Source: Natrarchaeobius chitinivorans
GTDB taxonomy: Archaea > Halobacteriota > Halobacteria > Halobacteriales > Natrialbaceae
Direction of reading: 5' to 3'
Length of the DNA: 64,000 bases
Assembly: GCF_003841505.1 (NCBI RefSeq)
Contig: NZ_REGA01000017.1
Coordinates: 46,614-110,613, forward strand
Shown in pieces: positions 59,831-64,000 of the stretch. The notes beneath the pieces were generated by a model. It searched no databases. It saw only the letters and a list, made by a program, of their open reading frames with translations, and was not told the DNA's origin. A program made the position numbers and the translations under genes. Every line of letters starts with the position of its first letter. Position 1 is the stretch's first letter.

Positions 59831-60244
59831 TTACCTGCCGACGCTGATTCGTGCGTCGAAAACCAGTCGATCGAACTCGTCGAATATTCGGATATCGACC
59901 CAGTATTCGGTATCGGGTTCACGATTTTCGATTTCGATGACGAGCGGAGTATCCGACGAGAGGCTCTCCGTACGGTTCTCGACGGTTTCGATCGAGGGTC
60001 CGGGCTTCGATTGGACGTGATAGGAAACCCGATATTCCAGAAGCTGGTCCACTTTCGGAGTGAACGTGTGAACGATACGTTCGTCGTAGAGCGACGACTC
60101 TGCGGTAAAGGCAGTGGGCTCAGGTGACACCTCCGGCTCTTCAGGAGCGGAAACGTATCCCCCGAGAACAAACCCGATAAGGAGGCTGAATACGGCAACG
60201 GCACCGAACATGAGTAATGTCCGGTGGGATTGCCTGAGAGTCAT
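59831..60244 (-). CDS. Hypothetical membrane-anchored extracytoplasmic protein
   Basis: The 137-residue protein has an N-terminal hydrophobic helix (TLLMFGAVAVFSLLIGFVLGGY) acting as signal or anchor, then a polar beta-rich domain (TFTPKVDQLLEYRVSYHVQSK, PLVIEIENREPDTEYWVDIRIFDEFDRLVFDARISV). The outer part resembles a beta-sandwich. No family is recognised. Codon use is somewhat AT-richer than in the left of the window. Confidence 0.55.
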   Translation of the reverse strand: MTLRQSHRTLLMFGAVAVFSLLIGFVLGGYVSAPEEPEVSPEPTAFTAESSLYDERIVHTFTPKVDQLLEYRVSYHVQSKPGPSIETVENRTESLSSDTPLVIEIENREPDTEYWVDIRIFDEFDRLVFDARISVGR

Positions 60245-60342
60245 ACGGTAGACGCGATCTCACCCCACTTATACGAAGTGTCAAACTCTCGGGAATGAAG
60301 AATAGGCAGCTATGTTATCCGTTTTCTCGTTCAATTATACTC

Positions 60343-60807
60343 ATGAAGAGTGTCGTTAACTCTCTCGGAAAGATCGCCCCTCGATCGATACGCGCATCTC
60401 TTCAGCTCGGGATCGCAGCAGTCGGAACGATCGTGATCCTCGGGAGTGTCGCCTGGTTTGCCACAATTTTCTTTGCTATGCCCCAAAGCGACAGCGGTTT
60501 TGCGGAAGGGTTAGCAATCGTGGTGTTTGGACTGTACGTGTTAGCGGGCTTCGTCGTGTTAGCGGTTGGACTGTTGATCCCACAACGTGGTAACGACGGA
60601 ATCCGGTTCGCTCCGAGACAACGAAAACTCCTCGCGTATGGAGCAATCGCTCCGGTCGTCAGTGTTCTCCTCATCCCGATAGGAGCCACAATCGCGCCAC
60701 CATTCGCGGAAGAAGTGAATTTTGTGCTGGTAGCTGTCTTGGTAGGACTGATCCTCAGCGGGCCGCTCGCCACGCTGAGTGTCGTGATAGGAAAACTGAA
60801 AGGGTGA
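60343..60807 (+). CDS. Hypothetical four-helix membrane protein
   Basis: The 154-residue protein has four hydrophobic helices: LQLGIAAVGTIVILGSVAWFATIFFA, GLAIVVFGLYVLAGFVVLAVGLLI, AIAPVVSVLLIPIGATIA and FVLVAVLVGLILSGPLATLSVVI. Between the second and third is the basic loop RFAPRQRKL. The start at 60343 is chosen over 60295 because the upstream residues lack coding character. No function is known. Confidence 0.55.
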   Translation: MKSVVNSLGKIAPRSIRASLQLGIAAVGTIVILGSVAWFATIFFAMPQSDSGFAEGLAIVVFGLYVLAGFVVLAVGLLIPQRGNDGIRFAPRQRKLLAYGAIAPVVSVLLIPIGATIAPPFAEEVNFVLVAVLVGLILSGPLATLSVVIGKLKG

Positions 60808-61033
60808 TCCTATATTAGCGTCGTCGTATGGTTGGCATTTCTGGAAAATACTGGATTCCTCGTCAGAGTTCTTCTTCAGTACGCGCACGCAGGAAACTCC
60901 CAGGTGGCGGGTGTACTCAGCTGCACACAGCAAATGAATATGCCAAATCTCACTAACAATCGCTCTGTCTGTTAGAGGGAGATCCGACGGCCCAGTCGGT
61001 GCTTGTGGTTGGAGCTATCAACAAAATGATAAG
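60808..61033. other. Non-coding DNA left of the attachment site
   Basis: No gene is recognised in these 226 bases. They represent the chromosomal DNA that would have lain just downstream of the original tRNA-Thr gene. Confidence 0.4.
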
Positions 61034-61076
61034 AGCCTAGGCCGGGATTTGAACCCGGGCTCTCGTCCTTACCAAG
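61034..61076 (-). other. Attachment site: partial tRNA-Thr(GGT) 3' segment
   Basis: Read on the minus strand it is CTTGGTAAGGACGAGAG, then a perfect T-arm (CCGGG-TTCAAAT-CCCGG) and an acceptor end CCTAGGC-T. The numbering fits tRNA positions 31-73 with anticodon GGT and loop TTGGTAA. The 5' half (acceptor, D arm, anticodon 5' stem) is absent: the bases before it (TTGT) do not pair with GGACG. This is the direct-repeat end left when an element integrates in the 3' half of a tRNA gene, so it is not a functional tRNA. Confidence 0.75.
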
Positions 61077-61082
61077 ACAACA

Positions 61083-61338
61083 ACATATCACGTATCCTGA
61101 CAACCGGTTTTTCGACCGGTTCAATCCAACACGTTTCTCGAGGCTTTAATGGAACTTGGCTCCGTACCTTGTTTCCTGTTGTTGGCGTCTGTCTCCGTCA
61201 CTTGTAGTGTTACCGCACACCACAATAAAACACCGGGCAAGCATGCTTCCGGCCTGCGTGGTAATACTAACAGGATTTGGCACGGTTGTAGTACTGTAGT
61301 CATATAGATTTAATTTCAGACCATTATTTCATTGCACA
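61083..61338. other. Element leader with hairpin and promoter
   Basis: An AT-rich region with no gene. It includes an inverted repeat AACCGGT/ACCGGTT (61102-61121) close to the attachment site. A promoter-like AGATTTAATTTC lies about 25-30 bp before the ATG at 61339, suggesting a leaderless transcript. Confidence 0.45.
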
Positions 61339-62589
61339 ATGGAATGGACGGCCGTTGAGAACCCAGAATATCCGGATACATCTTTGGACGCTTACTCTGG
61401 TCTGGTAAATGGTGTTCTAAATCTGGAGACCAAGTCTGTTACCGGTCTCGCGTTAAACGATGAACCGTTGAGATCTCAAGATCTGTATGATCGGGTTAGG
61501 AAAATGATTGGAACTGATGACTTCGGGGAGAGTACACCTCGCGATTACTGTAGGAACAGTTTCGAAGATATAGGGCTTGTCACAAAGGCTGTGATCACCG
61601 ACACAGGAAGTCTCGGTACAAAAAATCCTGTAGCTTACTCTGCCTCGGATTTTGGTAAGGATGTCCAACCGGTTTTATCATACCATCTCAAATATGTTAC
61701 AGAATCAGAGAACATTGAGTCAATGAGACATATCTTAGGATCCACATCGAGCGGTACAGACAATAGATCTCCTTTGAACAGGTCGAAAGTTTTGTACCAG
61801 ATCGGTGTTGATGATTTCCCTAGGGTAACATCTATAGCAGAAGAACAGGATCTAGATCCCGCCCATGTTCCTCAGATAGTATCAAGACTAGAAGAGAGCT
61901 CCGCTATAAAATGGAGGAAATCATATTATCCGGGAGGAACCAACGACTACCGTGTTTTAGAGCCTGATCCGGAAGACTACTCTCATACCGGTACCGTACA
62001 TACACTCACAGACCAGATTGTTGATCTGCTTGAAGAGGATTCCGTTGTAAACGTAGATATCTTTGAACAGCTCGATGGTCATAGAACTGATGTCTCAAGG
62101 GTTCTTGCAGATTTAGCAAGACAGGATGTTCTAGAGCCTTTTCAGAGGTTAGAGCTTACCGAGACCGGGAAAGAAGCTATAGAGTTTCTGGATACTACCG
62201 CTAGATACACTGAATCTCTTTATGATAAAAACCGAGATCCGCCACAGGAAGTCAGAAAGGCCTGGGAACTTTACAGTTCGAATACTTCTAAATTCAACTC
62301 ACTGTATACCTCGAGTGCTTGGAGAGCCTGTTGGAAACAGTCTTCATTTGTCGATAAGGTATCGAAGAATGATGGAATCAGACGTGTTGAAGAGATTTTA
62401 CAGGAACTTTCTGAGCAGGGAAAAGCCCCAACCACTTCTACAATACATAAATATTATAACGAAAAGTTTGATGACCGAACTAGACATCATATAGCCAAAA
62501 GACTTAGAGAGGCAGAGAGTATCGAAGGAGAAAAATGGGAGAAAAATAGAAGAGAGAAGATCTGGTGGGTGGAAGAAAATGAAGAATAA
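61339..62589 (+). CDS. Element-encoded protein with several winged-helix-like segments
   Basis: The 416-residue protein uses AT-rich codons (AGA, ATA, TTA). Several short alpha/beta segments resemble winged helices: RVTSIAEEQDLDPAHVPQIVSRLEESSAIKWRKSYYPGG (about 160-200), HTLTDQIVDLLEEDSVVNVDIFEQLDGHRTDVSRVLADLARQDVLEPFQRLELTETGKEAIEFL (about 215-280), and the C-terminal EEILQELSEQGKAPTTSTIHKYYNEKFDDRTRHHIAKRLREAESI. This is the layout of a multi-HTH regulator or replication/partition protein. It converges on the integrase gene with only four bases between the stops. No family is recognised. Confidence 0.6.
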   Translation: MEWTAVENPEYPDTSLDAYSGLVNGVLNLETKSVTGLALNDEPLRSQDLYDRVRKMIGTDDFGESTPRDYCRNSFEDIGLVTKAVITDTGSLGTKNPVAYSASDFGKDVQPVLSYHLKYVTESENIESMRHILGSTSSGTDNRSPLNRSKVLYQIGVDDFPRVTSIAEEQDLDPAHVPQIVSRLEESSAIKWRKSYYPGGTNDYRVLEPDPEDYSHTGTVHTLTDQIVDLLEEDSVVNVDIFEQLDGHRTDVSRVLADLARQDVLEPFQRLELTETGKEAIEFLDTTARYTESLYDKNRDPPQEVRKAWELYSSNTSKFNSLYTSSAWRACWKQSSFVDKVSKNDGIRRVEEILQELSEQGKAPTTSTIHKYYNEKFDDRTRHHIAKRLREAESIEGEKWEKNRREKIWWVEENEE

Positions 62590-62593
62590 CTCG

Positions 62594-63828
62594 TCAATCC
62601 CTATGTTTTAGATCCGGTAACTTATCCAGTACCCCTTTCTCTTCAAGCTTCCTAAGACGTTCTAGAATCCTCTGTTTTTCTTTCTGCTCTGCCTCCTGTT
62701 TCAACGAGAGTATTCTTCCACAGTTCCGACACTCGGTGTGACCTGGTTTGTTCTCGGCGTTGCAGAAACCACACTTGATATTCTTTTCTTCGTCTTCGCC
62801 ATTGTTGAGGCCGTACTCTTCTCGGATCGCCTTGTTCACATCGTCGTTGTTCAGATGCACATAGACTTTCGCACGATCGCTTCCAGGTTTCCATCCGGCG
62901 AACTTGTTGAGTTGTTCGTAGCCCATGAACGTTGCAACCTCGGTTAAACGAGTATGACGTAGGTTGTAGGGTTTGGTCTTGTTTTTCGGTAGCCCGGCTT
63001 TCTCACACGCCGCTTTGAAACGTCTGTAGTAGCTCGAGTAGTTCATCCGGTCCCTTAGATCAGGTTCGTACTCATGGCTCTCCGAATGGTTTTGCGGAAG
63101 TTCTCTGCAGTGAAGACATTCTTGTTGTTCGGTTTTAACGAAGAGAGGAGCACTTGGATCATCTATACTTCCGAGTTCTCCGCCGAGTGGATGTTGCATA
63201 AGGTATTCTCGAAGAGTTCTCCCTGAACGTACTAACTGGTTGGTTCGGTCCGGAGTTCCTTTCAAGCCTTGTAGTGAGATGAAGTCGCCTTTCCCATTAC
63301 TCATGAAATCTCCTATATTGGTTTGAAGTAGTTCGCCGGGACGTGCCCCGGATTCGTAGAGCATCAAGGTAAACGCCCGGTCACGGACGTTCGAAAAAGA
63401 TCGGAACAAACGTTTCAACTCTTTTTCGGTAAACAGGTCTTCTCGAGTGACCGAGGAACTCTCCTTTCCAACGTTGAAAAACCGGGTTTTATCGGGCTGT
63501 TCGTGTCCGCCGTTTTCGATTCTATAGTATTTTTGACAGCGGTCTTGAACTTTACTTTGGTAGAGTCAGCGTAGTCACTTCTGTTGACTCGGGCCATCAA
63601 AGTCTTTAAATCGGTTTCAGACGCGTTTCTGACCTGGAAGTGCTTGGGAGCATATTTGACCAGCATTGTCTTCCAGGACCAAGCTAAACGATCCTGTTGG
63701 ACCTCACTGATTCCTTCCGCGGCACAGTGATCAACAAAGCTTTTTACGGCTTCAAAGTTCTCCGAGTCGACTTCATGTTTCAGGTTTTCCAGTGTTCTGT
63801 CTACGTTGACGTACTTGGTTGAGGACAT
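62594..63828 (-). pseudogene. Tyrosine recombinase (XerC/integrase family), frameshifted in an A-run
   Basis: Two overlapping frames form one integrase of about 410 residues. The N-terminal SAM-like core-binding domain (63828 to about 63530) ends STKVKFKTAVKN. The catalytic part (from about 63530) contains ESGARPGELLQTN with the first catalytic Arg, YNLRHTRLTEVATFMG with the Arg-His pair, FAGWKPGSDRAKVYVHL with the Tyr nucleophile, and a zinc ribbon CGFCNAENKPGHTECRNCG at the C-terminus. One added A in the five-A run (63530-63534) would give VKKYYRIENGGHEQPDK in a single frame. Loss of that base disables the enzyme unless it is a sequencing slip. Confidence 0.8.
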
Positions 63829-63896
63829 AGCTCTGTTTCATGTTTCAGTTTAGAAGGAGAAGGCCGTGGTGAATCGCTATACGGCGCTTGATTTTA

Positions 63897-64000
63897 CTAC
63901 TTGACGGCACGCTTGATGTTGTAGACGACACACATCAGGACAATTTCACGGAACTCTCGATACCAGCTTCGCGCACGCACGGCGTCGCCGAGCGTGCGCT
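63897..64000 (-). CDS. C-terminal end of an insertion-sequence transposase (partial)
   Basis: The 33 visible residues (RTLGDAVRARSWYREFREIV, then LMCVVYNIKRAVK) end in a stop and match the C-terminus of haloarchaeal IS5/ISH-type transposases. The gene continues beyond base 64000. About 40-60 bases of AT-moderate DNA follow the stop before the integrase gene and may include the IS terminal inverted repeat, which cannot be confirmed from one end. Confidence 0.7.
   Translation of the reverse strand, partial: RTLGDAVRARSWYREFREIVLMCVVYNIKRAVK

Larger units (their letters stand above)
61034..64000. mobile_element. Left part of an integrative element inserted at tRNA-Thr(GGT)
   Basis: From the tRNA fragment rightwards the DNA becomes AT-richer, with AGA, ATA and CTA codons unlike the flanks. 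It encodes a tyrosine recombinase and an orphan DNA-binding-like protein. Because the fragment holds only the 3' tRNA half on the minus strand, the intact tRNA-Thr should sit at the other element end, to the right of base 64000. An IS transposase lies inside it near the window edge. Confidence 0.7.

Noticed and set aside
61034..61076. Considered as a functional tRNA-Thr gene
   Set aside because: The acceptor 5' strand, D arm and 5' anticodon stem are missing. Only positions 31-73 are present.

Overview
The window is haloarchaeal chromosomal DNA. It is GC-rich, with CTCGAG-rich coding sequence and very acidic proteins. It carries archaea-specific genes: gatD, three archaeosine genes, SAMP/MoaD-like modifiers, HalOD1, Bat/HTH-10 and DUF5518 proteins, and Tat lipoproteins. 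The gene set and style suggest Natrialbales (Natrinema, Haloterrigena or Halopiger type). That placement is inference, because no rRNA is present.

Bases 1-13 kb hold housekeeping and catabolic genes. A nucleoside/pentose cluster contains uridine phosphorylase, a PfkB kinase likely to be ribose-1-phosphate kinase, ribose-1,5-bisphosphate isomerase and deoC. These supply the first steps of the haloarchaeal pentose-bisphosphate route. Around them lie an AI-2E-family exporter, a DUF547 protein, a K+ channel with a TrkA-N domain, a VapBC pair with a frameshifted toxin, a SAMP-like protein, and gatD followed by a GNAT gene.

Bases 13-31 kb hold a FilR1-like regulator with its methyltransferase, archaeosine synthase arcS, two sensor histidine kinases, an EamA transporter, a TRAM protein, HalOD1 and tgtA. 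Next come two adjacent paralogous secreted acidic repeat proteins (25.2-28.5 kb) that share a near-identical promoter block, then Nudix, PadR and DUF4397 genes.

Bases 31-48 kb hold small surface or lipoproteins, a MoaD-like protein with a C-terminal tail, azlCD, an AOR-family tungsten oxidoreductase, a LOV-PAS-Bat light/redox regulator, several zinc-ribbon microproteins, the archaeosine radical-SAM gene (RaSEA), methyltransferases and Bat regulators. About ten copies of an 80-90 bp imperfect palindromic intergenic repeat are scattered through 4-48 kb. None is complete after 48 kb.

Bases 48.5-61 kb look like an accessory island. They carry an FAD monooxygenase, a GNAT protein, a frameshifted second FilR1-like regulator whose downstream operator matches the first copy, a decayed PEP-utilising enzyme, TspO, LiaF-like, DUF4336 and HemG-like flavodoxin proteins, a stand-alone E2 acyltransferase, and several membrane proteins.

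At 61,034-61,076 lies a 43-nt copy of the 3' half of tRNA-Thr(GGT). It marks the left attachment site of an integrated, AT-richer element that runs off the right edge. The element contains a winged-helix-like gene, a tyrosine recombinase broken in an A-run, and the end of an insertion-sequence transposase. Its geometry predicts an intact tRNA-Thr(GGT) beyond base 64,000.
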